Notes: generated from the letters alone by a model not told the origin. A DNA stretch of 64,000 nt from Nitrobacter sp. NHB1 (GCF_036964665.1 NZ_JBAMDA010000001.1:3138001-3202000); one strand, 5' to 3'; shown: positions 35,591 through 43,807, counted from the stretch's first letter. Made by a program: numbers and translations.

Positions 35591-36622
35591 TTATGCAGGC
35601 TCTCTCACCGCCGCTGCCTTGAAAGCGGTACCGTTCCGCAGCACACACCAGATAATCCGCGCCATCTTGGCAGCCAGCGCGACGACGACCTTGTTGATAT
35701 GCGCTCTTGCCAACAAATTCCGCAGCCAGCTTCCCAGGATTGTCTGGCCTTTTGACAGCGTCGGCAACGCTGCTCTGGCACCGTGGATCAGCATCTTTCG
35801 CAAGTAACTATTTCCTCTCTTGCTGATCCCCAAGAGTTTAGGCCGTCCGCCGGTCGTCATCTGACGGGGCACAAGACCAAGCCAGGCAGCAAGATCCCGA
35901 CCATGGCCAAAGGCCTGCGCATTGTCGATCGCCGCCACGAAAGCTGTTGCGTTCAAAGGACCCACACCCGGGATCGTCACCAGAAGCCTGCATGCTTTGT
36001 CCGAGCGGGCATAAGCCTTAAACTCCTCATCAAACGCCGCGATGCGACGATCCAGATCGTGCCATTGACCTTGCATGTCCTCGATGAGGGTTCGGATTCT
36101 TGGGCTGACAGGAGCAATATCTGCGTCCATCAGCACCGCGAGGCTAGTTTCCAGCTTTCTGCGGCCTCGAGACATGATGATCCCACGCTCCAGCAAGATG
36201 GCCCGCAATTGATTAATGAGCGCTGTTCGCTCTGCAACAAGGCGATCACGCGCGCGATGTAATATCTGCATGTCGAGTTGTTCTTCGCTTTTCAGTTCAA
36301 CGAAACGCATCGTTGGCCGGCTGGCGGCCTCGGCGATCGCCTCCGCGTCACGATCGTCGTTCTTCTGCGCTTTGACGTAAGGACGAACATATTCCGGTGG
36401 CATTAGCCGTATCTCATGCCCCTGTTTCTGAAACAGGCGTCCGAGATGATGAGCCCCACCACAAGCCTCCATTGCAACCACACAGGCCGGCAGGCCCGAA
36501 ACGAATTTAATTACGCTCTCACGCCGCACGCGACGGCGCAGGAGAACGCGCCCCGCGTCGTCGAGACCTGCCATGCTGCAGCTATTCTTCCCGAGGTCGA
36601 TACCCAGAATTGCGATCTGCAT
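35591..36622 (-). CDS. IS110-family DEDD transposase
   Basis: This 343-aa transposase appears complete. The N-terminal RuvC-like DEDD domain has Asp9 in ILGIDLGK, Glu52 in VVAMEACGGAHHLGR and the Asp pair near 89-92 in QKNDDRDAEAIAEAA. The C-terminal Tnp_20 domain has TIPGVGPLNATAFVAAID, AAWLGLVPRQMTTGG and ISKRGNSYLRKMLIHGARAA with the conserved Ser region. It is likely active. It should act with a guide RNA from the element's non-coding end. Confidence 0.93.
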   Translation of the reverse strand: MQIAILGIDLGKNSCSMAGLDDAGRVLLRRRVRRESVIKFVSGLPACVVAMEACGGAHHLGRLFQKQGHEIRLMPPEYVRPYVKAQKNDDRDAEAIAEAASRPTMRFVELKSEEQLDMQILHRARDRLVAERTALINQLRAILLERGIIMSRGRRKLETSLAVLMDADIAPVSPRIRTLIEDMQGQWHDLDRRIAAFDEEFKAYARSDKACRLLVTIPGVGPLNATAFVAAIDNAQAFGHGRDLAAWLGLVPRQMTTGGRPKLLGISKRGNSYLRKMLIHGARAALPTLSKGQTILGSWLRNLLARAHINKVVVALAAKMARIIWCVLRNGTAFKAAAVREPA

Positions 36623-36720
36623 TGCTCTACTCCTATGCTTGATGGATCCTGAGCATCAATGCGCCAGGAAGGAGGGGCGAGCCATTCCATAAGTATGAGC
36701 GGGGATGGGGAAGACCAGGC

Positions 36721-37088
36721 ATGAGATATCCCGCATCCGAGAAGGCCGAGATCATCGAGCTGGTCGAGCAGTCACATCTACCGGCCAAGCGCACGCTGGA
36801 CAAACTCGGCGTCCCGCGGGCCATATTCTACCGCTGGTATGATCGTTATTGTAATGGCGGGCCTGAAGCGCTGACTGATCATCGCTCACGACTGGACCGC
36901 GTCTGGAATCGCATCCCGGACGATGTCCGCCGCCAGATCATTGACCTGGCGCTGGAGCTTCCTGAACTCTCGCCGCGAGAGTTGGCCGTGCGGTTCACCG
37001 ACGAGAGAAAGTACTTTGTCTCGGAGGCTTCGGTCTATCGGCTGTTGAAGGTCCATGACCCCATCACCAGCCCGGCTTATGTGGTGAT
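36721..37088 (+). pseudogene. IS3-family OrfB, 5' part only
   Basis: The frame begins at the OrfA stop overlap (GCATGAGATAT) and encodes RYPASEKAEIIELVEQSHLP, RAIFYRWYDRYCNGGPEALT and VWNRIPDDVRRQIIDLALEL, the N-terminal HTH part of an IS3 OrfB. It ends after PAYVVI at about 37088 where family members continue with the DDE domain. The rest has been lost, replaced by an unrelated IS-end repeat. Confidence 0.88.
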
Positions 37089-37116
37089 CTATGTGAATCG
37101 GCGCCGGGGTTAGGCG

Positions 37117-37208
37117 CCGGTGTTGACCCCACCCCGGCGCGGGTTATGTCAACTGCGACAAGGAATTGTGGCCGATAGTTCACGGGGCCAAGTTCGGCGC
37201 CGATTAAT
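37117..37208. repeat. Dispersed IS-end-like repeat, copy 1
   Basis: A stretch containing TTATGTCAACTGCGACAAGG, then AATTGTGGCCGATAGTTCAC and CCAAGTTCGGCGCCGATTAA recurs with few changes at 52680-52767 and in part at 62637-62657. It adjoins truncated IS copies at the first two places, so it is probably the end of another IS. Confidence 0.6.
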
Positions 37209-37297
37209 AGCGGGGGATTGGCTTGGCGATGGAGTACGTCCAGAGCAGCCGAGATCGTCGAGGCCATGGCGCGCACGGCAAGCCACTCGCGCTGCTA

Positions 37298-37738
37298 CTA
37301 TGCCCGCTCGCGCCGCGCGGCAGCCGGCGCGCCTTGCGCCCGCATGGTGCCCGGCTCGGCCGCCGTCGCGCGCACCGCACCGTGCGGAAGCTGCAGCACG
37401 GTGGCGATCTGGCCTTCGACCAGACGGGTAAGCAGCACGATCTCGCCGTTGGCAAATTCGAGCGCGTCGTGATGCGCCGTCGGCTTGTCGAGCGCGACCT
37501 GGCGGAAACGCGCCACCCGCTCGCCGATCCGATGCTTCGGCATCAAGGGAAAGTTCGGCGCCGCCTTGACCTCGCGGTCGAACGCAATTTCCGTCCCCGG
37601 AAGTAGGCAAATCACGACGGCGGGCTCACCGATTTCGGTGAAACCGCACGTCATCGATGTGGGGAACCGGGTCGTTACCAGTCGCTGGCCGGCGGCGGCG
37701 GGACGAGAAGCAACGTGCTGCAAGCTGTAATCGCACAT
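37298..37738 (-). CDS. Conserved protein of unknown function, 146 aa
   Basis: The N-terminus MCDYSLQHVASRPAAAGQRL and the segments VICLLPGTEIAFDREVK, VARFRQVALDKPTAHHDALE and QIATVLQLP match a protein type widespread in Rhizobiales with no known function. The family usually ends soon after the last motif; here about 25 extra Ala/Arg-rich residues follow, perhaps because the original 3' end was lost to the neighbouring IS fragment. The ATG at 37738 has GATGGAGGC upstream. Confidence 0.7.
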   Translation of the reverse strand: MCDYSLQHVASRPAAAGQRLVTTRFPTSMTCGFTEIGEPAVVICLLPGTEIAFDREVKAAPNFPLMPKHRIGERVARFRQVALDKPTAHHDALEFANGEIVLLTRLVEGQIATVLQLPHGAVRATAAEPGTMRAQGAPAAARRERA

Positions 37739-37887
37739 CAGAAGCCTCCATCGTGAGCCAGCCCCGATCTGCAGTCCTCAGCATACCCAACACCTTTGGC
37801 TGAACTAAGTTTCGGGCCGTCGGCGAAAACCGCTGCCGGGGCCGCAGTGGCGTCGAAGGCACAGATACAGATAGAGGCGGTGAAACG

Positions 37888-38076
37888 ATGTCGGCGGTGA
37901 AGCTTGTCGCAATCGCTGCTCTCCTGCTGTTGACTGGCTGCGGTCCATCCGGCCCGACAGAGGTCGACATGGCGGGATGCGCGGTGCGCGGCGGCGGCCC
38001 ACCCATCTCAAGTCGTGAGGTCGCCGACTGTGCGGTTGACCGCGCCGAGAGAGAGCAGCGTCGCGCGCGCCAGTAG
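37888..38076 (+). CDS. Small lipoprotein (copy 2)
   Basis: This 62-aa protein has a signal sequence with lipobox LLLLTGC, and a mature part with DMAGCAVRGGGPPISSREVA and DCAVDRAEREQRR. It is clearly paralogous to the gene at 31078-31278 over the whole mature region, at DNA level as well. AGAGGCGGTGAAACG precedes ATG. An intrinsic terminator follows directly. Function is unknown. Confidence 0.68.
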   Translation: MSAVKLVAIAALLLLTGCGPSGPTEVDMAGCAVRGGGPPISSREVADCAVDRAEREQRRARQ

Positions 38077-38077
38077 G

Positions 38078-38109
38078 CCGCCGAGATTTTGGCTCCGGCG
38101 GGGTTTTTT
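38078..38109 (+). terminator. Intrinsic terminator after lipoprotein copy 2
   Basis: CCGCCG and CGGCGG pair around a 12-nt loop, followed by GGTTTTTTAT. Confidence 0.75.
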
Positions 38110-38187
38110 ATCTCGAGAATTTGATGGGAACGGACGCACTGTTTCTCCGTTGGGCCGTAACCGTTAGGCTGTAAAAGGAGAGGCGAC

Positions 38188-38469
38188 ATGAAAACAGTTC
38201 TCTCAGCAGTTCTGGCAATAGGAACACTGGTTAGCGCCAGCGCGCCAGCATTAGCTCAACATCGGACGTTGGCTCAATTTCGGGCGACGTTCGCTCAATA
38301 TCCGGTGATCGCTCAATATGATGCCTACTGCTTGCAGGGCGAGGGTTGGGGCCAGCCCGGTGATTGCCGGTTCTCGACCTTTGAGGCATGCAGAGCGACA
38401 GCGTCAGGAATTGGCGGAACGTGCGATAGAAATCCGATGTCGAACGACTATCCTACTCCTGGGTGGTAG
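38188..38469 (+). CDS. DUF3551 secreted protein
   Basis: This 93-aa protein has a signal peptide (MKTVLSAVLAIGTLVSASAP, cleavage after ALA) and a DUF3551 core: YDAYCLQGEGWGQPGDCRFS and TFEACRATASGIGGTCDRNP with conserved cysteines. It is a small exported protein family of Bradyrhizobium relatives of unknown role. Unusually, four AQ-starting units (AQHRTL, AQFRATF, AQYPVI, AQY) precede the core, from a repeated GCTCAA unit at 38254-38322. AAAAGGAGAGGCGAC is a strong ribosome site. Confidence 0.82.
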   Translation: MKTVLSAVLAIGTLVSASAPALAQHRTLAQFRATFAQYPVIAQYDAYCLQGEGWGQPGDCRFSTFEACRATASGIGGTCDRNPMSNDYPTPGW

Positions 38470-38484
38470 CACCGGCTTCAAAGT

Positions 38485-38514
38485 CCCCGTCAGTCCAGGC
38501 TGGCGGGGTTTTCT
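38485..38514 (+). terminator. Intrinsic terminator after DUF3551 gene
   Basis: CCCCGTCAG and CTGGCGGGG pair across TCCAGG and are followed by TTTTC. Confidence 0.8.
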
Positions 38515-38749
38515 ATTCAGGCCGCAAATGCGCCTCGATCAACTCCCGTGCCGCCTCGTAAACGCGTTGCACGGCGGGATCGGCGCCCTGTTGTATTTCG
38601 ATCATCATCAGGGCGTTTTCATAAATCTCATTGGCATCCTGCTGAGTCAGGACGCCGCGATTGACCAGTGCCGGGATCAGTGCTGCAAGCACCGATGCCG
38701 AAACCAATTCGGACGCGGATACGGATTCGAGAGGATCTAGGTCTGGCAT
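38513..38749 (-). CDS. Small acidic protein, 78 aa
   Basis: The protein begins MPDLDPLESVSASELVSASV and continues ALVNRGVLTQQDANEIYENA and VQRVYEAARELIEAHLRPE, all helical and acidic. This pattern matches a small protein type seen in Rhizobiales genomes with no assigned function. It is convergent with the DUF3551 gene and shares its terminator. Confidence 0.6.
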   Translation of the reverse strand: MPDLDPLESVSASELVSASVLAALIPALVNRGVLTQQDANEIYENALMMIEIQQGADPAVQRVYEAARELIEAHLRPE

Positions 38750-38833
38750 CCAGTGGACCCCGTGGGGTTAGCGGTCGCGGAATAGCCCGGAGAGAGACTA
38801 TTGCCGGGGCCGGGTGCGCAAAGGAGGCGCCGG

Positions 38834-39034
38834 TCAACTTGTTTTCTTTGCAAGCACGTCCCGCTCGTTGGCCAGTCGCTCCAGTTCTTCCGTTTGTTGA
38901 GCGATCCTGTCTGACACCAAGGCATCGCTTTCAGCCCCTGACGTCGCGGCAGCCTGTTCAATCAATTGCCGGATATTGTCCCGGATGATGCCCATCCGGG
39001 CCTCGATCTCTGAGAGAACATGCGTTCCAGCCAT
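38834..39034 (-). CDS. Small coiled-coil protein, 66 aa
   Basis: This ORF encodes a helical protein with heptad-like spacing (IEARMGIIRDNIRQLIEQAA, IAQQTEELERLANERDVLAK). No membrane or secretion signal is present. CGGAGAAGCGCCG precedes the ATG. The function is unknown. Small helical proteins of this type are frequent in the group. Confidence 0.55.
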   Translation of the reverse strand: MAGTHVLSEIEARMGIIRDNIRQLIEQAAATSGAESDALVSDRIAQQTEELERLANERDVLAKKTS

Positions 39035-39282
39035 CGGCGCTTCTCCGCATTTCGGCAGATCTTAGCTCATTTTTGGAGGTAAAATCCATGGGTGAGATCG
39101 TCGCTTTGCCTGACATCCGGCTTGAGCGGGACGCGCTGAGCGATAGCGGTGAGGCCGCATCAAAGCCCACCGTGCGGCGCCCAACCTGTTAGGCGAGTTG
39201 TTCTTGCGGTCACGTTGCCGCGTCCCCTATTGGCTGCTGATTTCGTGTTAATGTTCACCTAGGGCGGGTAGGAACTCGCAAC

Positions 39283-39507
39283 ATGAAAAAGCCGAGCAGA
39301 ACAGCCGGAGAACTTGAAGCGTCGATCAAGGTAGAGATGGAAAACATTTGCGACCTGCCTACCGACATGACGATCTCCGTTCAGCCCGACGGCGACACAT
39401 GGAAAGTGGTAATCTCGGAAGACGCTGCGGCTCTCGACCCGAGCCGTCGTCAGATGATCCTTCAGGTCGCCGAAGGACTCCGATGCGAGTTTGATTTGAA
39501 GGGGTGA
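39283..39507 (+). CDS. Small protein, 74 aa
   Basis: The ORF encodes KKPSRTAGELEASIKVEMEN, a Thr/Asp-rich turn, and ISVQPDGDTWKVVISEDAAA followed by a helix, an alpha-beta-beta-alpha layout. It is preceded by a GGGCGG run rather than a clear ribosome site. It is intact and ends 80 bp before the IS left end. Function is unknown. Confidence 0.5.
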   Translation: MKKPSRTAGELEASIKVEMENICDLPTDMTISVQPDGDTWKVVISEDAAALDPSRRQMILQVAEGLRCEFDLKG

Positions 39508-39680
39508 CTGCATCGCGGCCACCGCCGCCCGTCAGCACCAGCCCGGCCGGCATGCAGCGGTCGCCGCTGCACACGTAGCGGTGTGTCTGTCCCTGTCGCA
39601 AACTCAATCCGGCTGGCGGTTGATCGAGAATCGGGCGATGCTGCTGCCCGATGTTGGATCTGTGCAGACTGATCTTTGGA

Positions 39681-40541
39681 ATGGTGATGGACCTGCTGCG
39701 GTCGCGGGTAGCGCTTGAGGCAGAAGTTCTGGTCTTGCGGCAACAAATCAATGTGCTGCGGCGAACCCGTTCCAGGAGGCCTCCTTCATCTCGATTGACC
39801 GTCTGATATTGGGAGGTATCTGCGGACTGTTTCCAAAAATGTATGATGTACTGGCGATCGTCCGACCGGACACCGTGATCCGCTGGCATCGTGCTGGTTT
39901 CAGATCGCATCGGCGCTGGGAATCGAAGCGTCGCTACGGTCGACCGGCCGTACCGTTGGAAATTCGCCGGCTGGTCCGCGAGATGAGCACCGCCAACCCG
40001 CTGTGGGGAGCACCGCGGATCCATGGCGAGCTGCTCAAGCTTGGCATCGAGATTGGCCAGACCAGTGTGGCCAAGTATATGGCGCGGAGGAGGGCCCCTC
40101 CGTCGCAGGGGTGGAAGACGTTCCTTCGTAACCGTGCTGACAGGATCGCCGCGATGGACCTGTTCGTCGTGCCGACAATCTTCTTTCGTCCTGTCTATGG
40201 GTTGCTGATCATGGGCCATGGCCGGCGGCAGATCCTGTGGTTTGGGGTCACCGCGCATCCGACAGCCGAATGGATCGCCAACCAACTGACGGAGGCGTGT
40301 GGCTGGGAGCAAATCCCTCGTTACCTGATCCGGGACCGCGATGGCGCATACGGCGAAATATTCATGCGTCGGGTTCGGTCCATCGGTATTCGAGATCGCC
40401 CGACGTCTCCTCGCTCACCCTGGCAAAACGCATACGCCGAACGGCTGAACGGATCGATCCGCAGGGATGCGTTGATCATATCGTGGTATTCGGCGAACGC
40501 CATCTGCGCCACGTGCTGCTCTCGTACATGAGCTACTACAA
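39681..40541 (+). pseudogene. rve-type transposase of IS A, 5' part
   Basis: The gene runs MVMDLLRSRVALEAEVLVLR (frame shifted near 39785), then IVRPDTVIRWHRAGFRSHRR, NPLWGAPRIHGELLKLGIEI, ILWFGVTAHPTAEWIANQLT and YLIRDRDGAYGEIFMRRVRS with the DDE motifs. A second single-base loss near 40468 precedes RECVDHIVVFGERHLRHVLL. It reaches SYMSYYN and is then cut by the recombinase element; the tail (GTRTHLSLNKDAP... to stop) is at 43200-43323. Besides the insertion, two frameshifts make it inactive. Confidence 0.88.
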
Positions 40542-40565
40542 TCCTGTTTCATAACACACATCTGT

Positions 40566-42638
40566 CTATGTGATTGGAGAGAAGAGGCTTTGCTGATCTG
40601 GATGCGATCCCGTGGGGTGATTTGGGTTTTGCCTCGCGCGACGAACGAGGCGCTGAGCCGCCGGTTTGCTGAGCGTTGATCGGCTGAAGATCCAAGGACC
40701 ATCCGGCAGAGGATGACCCGCCTCGATCTCGCCCGCTGCGGCGGCGAGCCTAAGCGTCTTCGGTGCAATGCCGAGCAAACCCGCCGCCTTGTTCAGATTA
40801 AGCCATGGCTCGTTCCCATCCGGCGCCGGCCGAAAGACCGGGATCTTATGATGCGACCTGAGCGCGGTGACCCGCTCCCGTATCCAGCGATTGCCGTGGC
40901 CGGTCACCAGGCCGTTCCGGTTGAGAATGCCGGCGATCAGATCATCATTGGCGATGAGAACCAGTTGGCGGACGGCGGCCAGCATGTCGGCGGAGATGCT
41001 ATTGCGCTGTCCGCGGCGGCGCCTCGGCAGGCGCAGTTCGGTATGAACGCCGCCCATCCAATGGGTCAGGAGAACGATCTCTGACGCTTCGTCATCGATA
41101 TCGGCGACCACCTCGTGGATGACGGTGCGCACGATTCGCTTCTTGAGCCTCGCGTCGGTCGACGGCGCCGACCAGACCGCCTTGAGATCAGCGGCCAGCG
41201 CGGCGAGGTGGACTGGCGCCCGTGATGGTGCCGATGTCGCGGCATCATGCGCGGCAATCCTGATCTCGATCTCGCCGACACGTGTGAGCGCGCCGTTCCA
41301 TCGCAACTCCAGTTCCGCCGCGATCAGGCGGTTCTGCGGATCGACGGCATCGTACTGCCGGAATGCCCGATCGGCGCTGTAGCGCGCCGCCTCGAGGTCG
41401 CGCACCAGCGCCTCACGAACCTGATCGCGGCGGTTGGCCGCTTGTGCTTCGGCCTCGACGGCCGTAGCTATCGCTCCCGGTTCGACAACCCGCAGAAGAG
41501 CTTCCTCGATGGCGTCGTCGACACGCAATCCTCCGAATGCGATGCAGCGTGGCTCGCCATTGTCGAGCGAACCCCGCCAACAGGAATAGCGCGGAATGTT
41601 ATGCTTGGCGCCGGTGTAGCGAATCGTCAGCTTGCGTCCACAACGCCGGCAGCGGACAAGGCCGGCGAGCAAAGCGTCGCCGTGCTTCGGCGCTCCGTGA
41701 TGTCGGCCTGTGGGCATGTTGTCGCGCACCATCTTGCGGATCGCCTCCGACCGCTCCCAGCTGACGTAACCCACATGGACGCCTGGGATCAGCGCCAGCC
41801 ATTCGGCTCGCGCCTTACGACGGCGGCTGGGTCGGATCACGCCTGCTGCGTCATATCCTGTCGCGACACGACTCTTACCATAGGCGTAGGCGCCGCCGTA
41901 GATCGGGTTCTCGATCATCCGGTGGATGGTCGCATAATTGGGCCTGCGCCAGACCACGTCACCGTTGTTGCGCTTGGCGGGCAAGTCCAGCCCATGCTCG
42001 ATGAACCAGAGCAGGGCTTGCCGGACACTGCCGAGCTCGGCGACCTTGTCGAAGACCAGAATGACGGCTTCCTGGACACGGCGATCGGGATCCTTCTCGA
42101 GCCTGTCGCCGACCTTCACAAAGCCGACCGGGGCCGCGACGATGAGTTCGCCGCGCCGGGCCTTCTCATAGCGGGCCGACAGGGAACGCTGGCGCAGAAG
42201 ATCGAGCTCATACTCGTTGAGGCTGCCCTTCAATCCCAGCAACAGCCGGTCGTTGCCCTGACGCGGCGCATAGACCATCTCCTGATCGATCAGCACGGTA
42301 TCGACGACGCGGCACATCTCGATCAGCTGCTGCCAGTCGCGGCTGTTGCGGGCGAAACGCGAGACTTCCCGCGCCGCGACCGCACCGACCTTGCCCAGGC
42401 AGACCTCGGCCACCATTCGATCAAAGCCGGCGCGCGCGACGCCGCCCGCCGCCGAGCGCCCGAGATCGTCATCGACCGTTTCGATGCGAGACCAGCCCAG
42501 CGCCGTCAGACGATCGCGCATCGCATATTGCAAGGCGCTGCTCTCGCGATTGTGGAGAACCTGATGGGCGGAGGACTGCCGGACATACAGGATCGCCTTG
42601 CGCTCCAGATGGTGCGGCCTGATCTTCTCAGACATCAT
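40566..42638 (-). CDS. Large serine recombinase of the element, copy 1
   Basis: This 690-aa protein has an N-terminal resolvase domain with [12 protein letters not shown] (Ser22 likely nucleophile), [20 protein letters not shown] and [21 protein letters not shown] recombinase domain (about 190-290) follows with [21 protein letters not shown] zinc ribbon carries [15 protein letters not shown]...YSCWRG. C-terminal helix-turn-helix parts are seen around [20 protein letters not shown] and [20 protein letters not shown]. It should cut and join DNA at the TACAA core. The start overlaps the 74-aa gene by 11 bp. Confidence 0.93.
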   Translation of the reverse strand: MMSEKIRPHHLERKAILYVRQSSAHQVLHNRESSALQYAMRDRLTALGWSRIETVDDDLGRSAAGGVARAGFDRMVAEVCLGKVGAVAAREVSRFARNSRDWQQLIEMCRVVDTVLIDQEMVYAPRQGNDRLLLGLKGSLNEYELDLLRQRSLSARYEKARRGELIVAAPVGFVKVGDRLEKDPDRRVQEAVILVFDKVAELGSVRQALLWFIEHGLDLPAKRNNGDVVWRRPNYATIHRMIENPIYGGAYAYGKSRVATGYDAAGVIRPSRRRKARAEWLALIPGVHVGYVSWERSEAIRKMVRDNMPTGRHHGAPKHGDALLAGLVRCRRCGRKLTIRYTGAKHNIPRYSCWRGSLDNGEPRCIAFGGLRVDDAIEEALLRVVEPGAIATAVEAEAQAANRRDQVREALVRDLEAARYSADRAFRQYDAVDPQNRLIAAELELRWNGALTRVGEIEIRIAAHDAATSAPSRAPVHLAALAADLKAVWSAPSTDARLKKRIVRTVIHEVVADIDDEASEIVLLTHWMGGVHTELRLPRRRRGQRNSISADMLAAVRQLVLIANDDLIAGILNRNGLVTGHGNRWIRERVTALRSHHKIPVFRPAPDGNEPWLNLNKAAGLLGIAPKTLRLAAAAGEIEAGHPLPDGPWIFSRSTLSKPAAQRLVRRARQNPNHPTGSHPDQQSLFSPIT

Positions 42639-42852
42639 GACGCATCTCCTCCCGTTCCCGAACGAGGTCGCCGTCGGCGTGGCCGAAGATCAGGCGGACC
42701 AGCAGCTTCGTCAGCGTATGGCGCGTCTCGGCGGGCAACGCCTGCCATTGCGGCGTCTGCGCCGCGGCGTAGGGCGGGTCGCAGAACAGATCGAACTGAC
42801 GTGCATTGCTGTGAGGATGGCGATGAGCGGTAGGCGGGCGTGGCATGGACAT
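42628..42852 (-). CDS. Small accessory protein of the element, copy 1
   Basis: This 74-aa ORF reads [20 protein letters not shown], then [20 protein letters not shown] and [20 protein letters not shown]. The second half resembles the short helical proteins found upstream of such recombinases (ALPAETRxTLTxLLxRL). GGGGAGATGTCC lies before the start and it overlaps the recombinase start by 11 bp, so the two are co-translated. A role as a recombination helper is an inference. Confidence 0.75.
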   Translation of the reverse strand: MSMPRPPTAHRHPHSNARQFDLFCDPPYAAAQTPQWQALPAETRHTLTKLLVRLIFGHADGDLVREREEMRHDV

Positions 42853-43199
42853 CTCCCCGATTCGTGTCGTGAGAGCCCAATGCTGCGCTTGAATCCCGCA
42901 ATTGCGATGGTGCGCCCGAAACGGACGTCACATCCTGCAGCAGCGTTGCCAAGGCGGTCAGCACCGCAATGTCAACATAGGGTGCGGCGCCGACACACCA
43001 GGCCGCCCGATCGAACATCCACGCCGGAATCTCCAGCCATCGCGCGGATGCCCGACCAATGAGGCTGCACCGGAAAACTTCTCCGCCAGCCTTCTCGATG
43101 ACCTCATGAATATGGACCAGGCATCCGGCCCATGGATGCCACGGATAAAGAAGCTCGCGCTCCTCGGTCCCGTGGGCGTTCTGTCGTCGTGTTGTACAA
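42635..43199 (-). CDS. DUF5372-like gene of the element, copy 1, lacking its own start
   Basis: From the right end the minus strand reads [20 protein letters not shown] and then [38 protein letters not shown] and [20 protein letters not shown]. This resembles DUF5372-type proteins that accompany serine recombinases. No ATG, GTG or TTG suitable as start lies inside the element at the N-terminal side. In the inserted state a start could come only from flanking DNA. The frame remains open to 42635, overlapping the 74-aa gene in another frame, so the real C-terminus is uncertain. Confidence 0.6.
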
Positions 43200-43323
43200 C
43201 GGCACGCGCACCCATTTGTCATTAAACAAGGACGCGCCGATGTCACGCGTCGCCGAGACAGCCGGACGCATTAGCTGTCGTCCGATTCTGGGCGGACTGC
43301 ATCATCAATATACCCGGATTTGA
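43200..43323 (+). pseudogene. rve-type transposase of IS A, 3' part
   Basis: The tail begins directly after the TACAA core: GTRTHLSLNKDAPMSRVAET, AGRISCRPILGGLHHQYTRI, stop. Joined to 40541 it completes the transposase C-terminus. Confidence 0.88.
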
Positions 43324-43491
43324 TTTGCGATAAGGACAACCGGCGCCAGAGGCCGTGTAATGGCCGGCTCTGCTACGCGGACCAGCTTCGCTGGCCTCAC
43401 CAGCCATGGCGCCAAAACCGATCATGCACTAACATTCAACCCAGACCACCCGTGGGGGCGGACCATCAGTGGACGAACCAAAGGCGGAATA

Positions 43492-43791
43492 ATGACTAAG
43501 AAGAGCAGTGAACGCCCGCAATCCGAGCCTGAAATTATCCTGCCAGGTAATCAACCCGATTCCGGCATTTGGGCCTCTAAGACGACGCACGGAACTCACC
43601 GTATCTATGTCACAAGGCTTGGCCCATTCGGGATCACCATTTTTGCTGCGGCAATCGGCGCAATTTTGATGCTAGCCGTCGTTCTTCTGCTTGGCTTCTT
43701 TTTGATCTGGATACTACCTTTAATAATGACATTGATCATCATTGCCGTCGTGATCCGTTTCTCGCGTCGAATTTTCACCAACAACAAATAA
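43492..43791 (+). CDS. Small membrane protein, 99 aa
   Basis: The start ATG 43492 is preceded by AAAGGCGGAATA; the frame is open from 43360. A hydrophilic N-terminal part (EIILPGNQPDSGIWASKTTH) is followed by two closely spaced hydrophobic stretches, FGITIFAAAIGAILMLAVVL and LIWILPLIMTLIIIAVVI, and a short basic tail. It is an inner-membrane protein of unknown function, intact between two IS regions. Confidence 0.6.
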   Translation: MTKKSSERPQSEPEIILPGNQPDSGIWASKTTHGTHRIYVTRLGPFGITIFAAAIGAILMLAVVLLLGFFLIWILPLIMTLIIIAVVIRFSRRIFTNNK

Positions 43792-43807
43792 CCGCATAAG
43801 GCGGCTG

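Larger units (their letters stand above)
35330..36690 (-). mobile_element. Intact IS110-family element (IS1111-like group)
   Basis: The element is about 1.36 kb, has one transposase gene, and carries sub-terminal inverted repeats ATGGCTCGCCCC (35334-35345) and GGGGCGAGCCAT (36674-36685). Sub-terminal repeats and a long non-coding stretch after the transposase stop are features of the IS1111 group rather than typical IS110. It is inserted in the 3' end of an IS3 OrfA with little or no target duplication. Confidence 0.85.
40542..43199 (-). mobile_element. Serine-recombinase element, copy 1 (2658 bp)
   Basis: The element is bounded by TACAA on each side (40537-40541 and 43195-43199), with left end TCCTGTTTCATAACAC and right end GTCGTCGTGTTGTACAA. 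Removing it restores the reading [11 protein letters not shown] of the IS A transposase. It carries, leftward, a DUF5372-like gene, a 74-aa gene and a 690-aa serine recombinase whose stop is only 24 bp from the left end. Copy 2 at 49863-52520 has the same length, and the translations differ at one residue. Confidence 0.9.
39588..43338 (+). mobile_element. rve-type IS (IS A), interrupted by a serine-recombinase element
   Basis: The left end TGTCCCTGTCGCAAACTCAA and the right end, whose complement reads TGTCCTTATCGCAAATCAAA, are imperfect inverted repeats. The IS without the insertion would be about 1.1 kb and encodes one integrase-like (rve, DDE) transposase. The 2658-bp recombinase element at 40542-43199 splits the transposase gene. 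Relics of the same IS family lie at 17946, 43808-44075 and 49036-49120. Confidence 0.85.

Noticed and set aside
41247-42833. 528-codon plus-strand ORF opposite the element recombinase (and its twin at 50568-52154)
   Set aside because: It is entirely antisense to the serine recombinase, whose motifs are clear. Identity between the two copies only reflects the duplicated element.
42635-43246. 203-aa protein starting at ATG 43246 outside the element
   Set aside because: The start lies in flanking transposase DNA (antisense) and is absent in copy 2; the element's own start is more likely supplied by circularisation.
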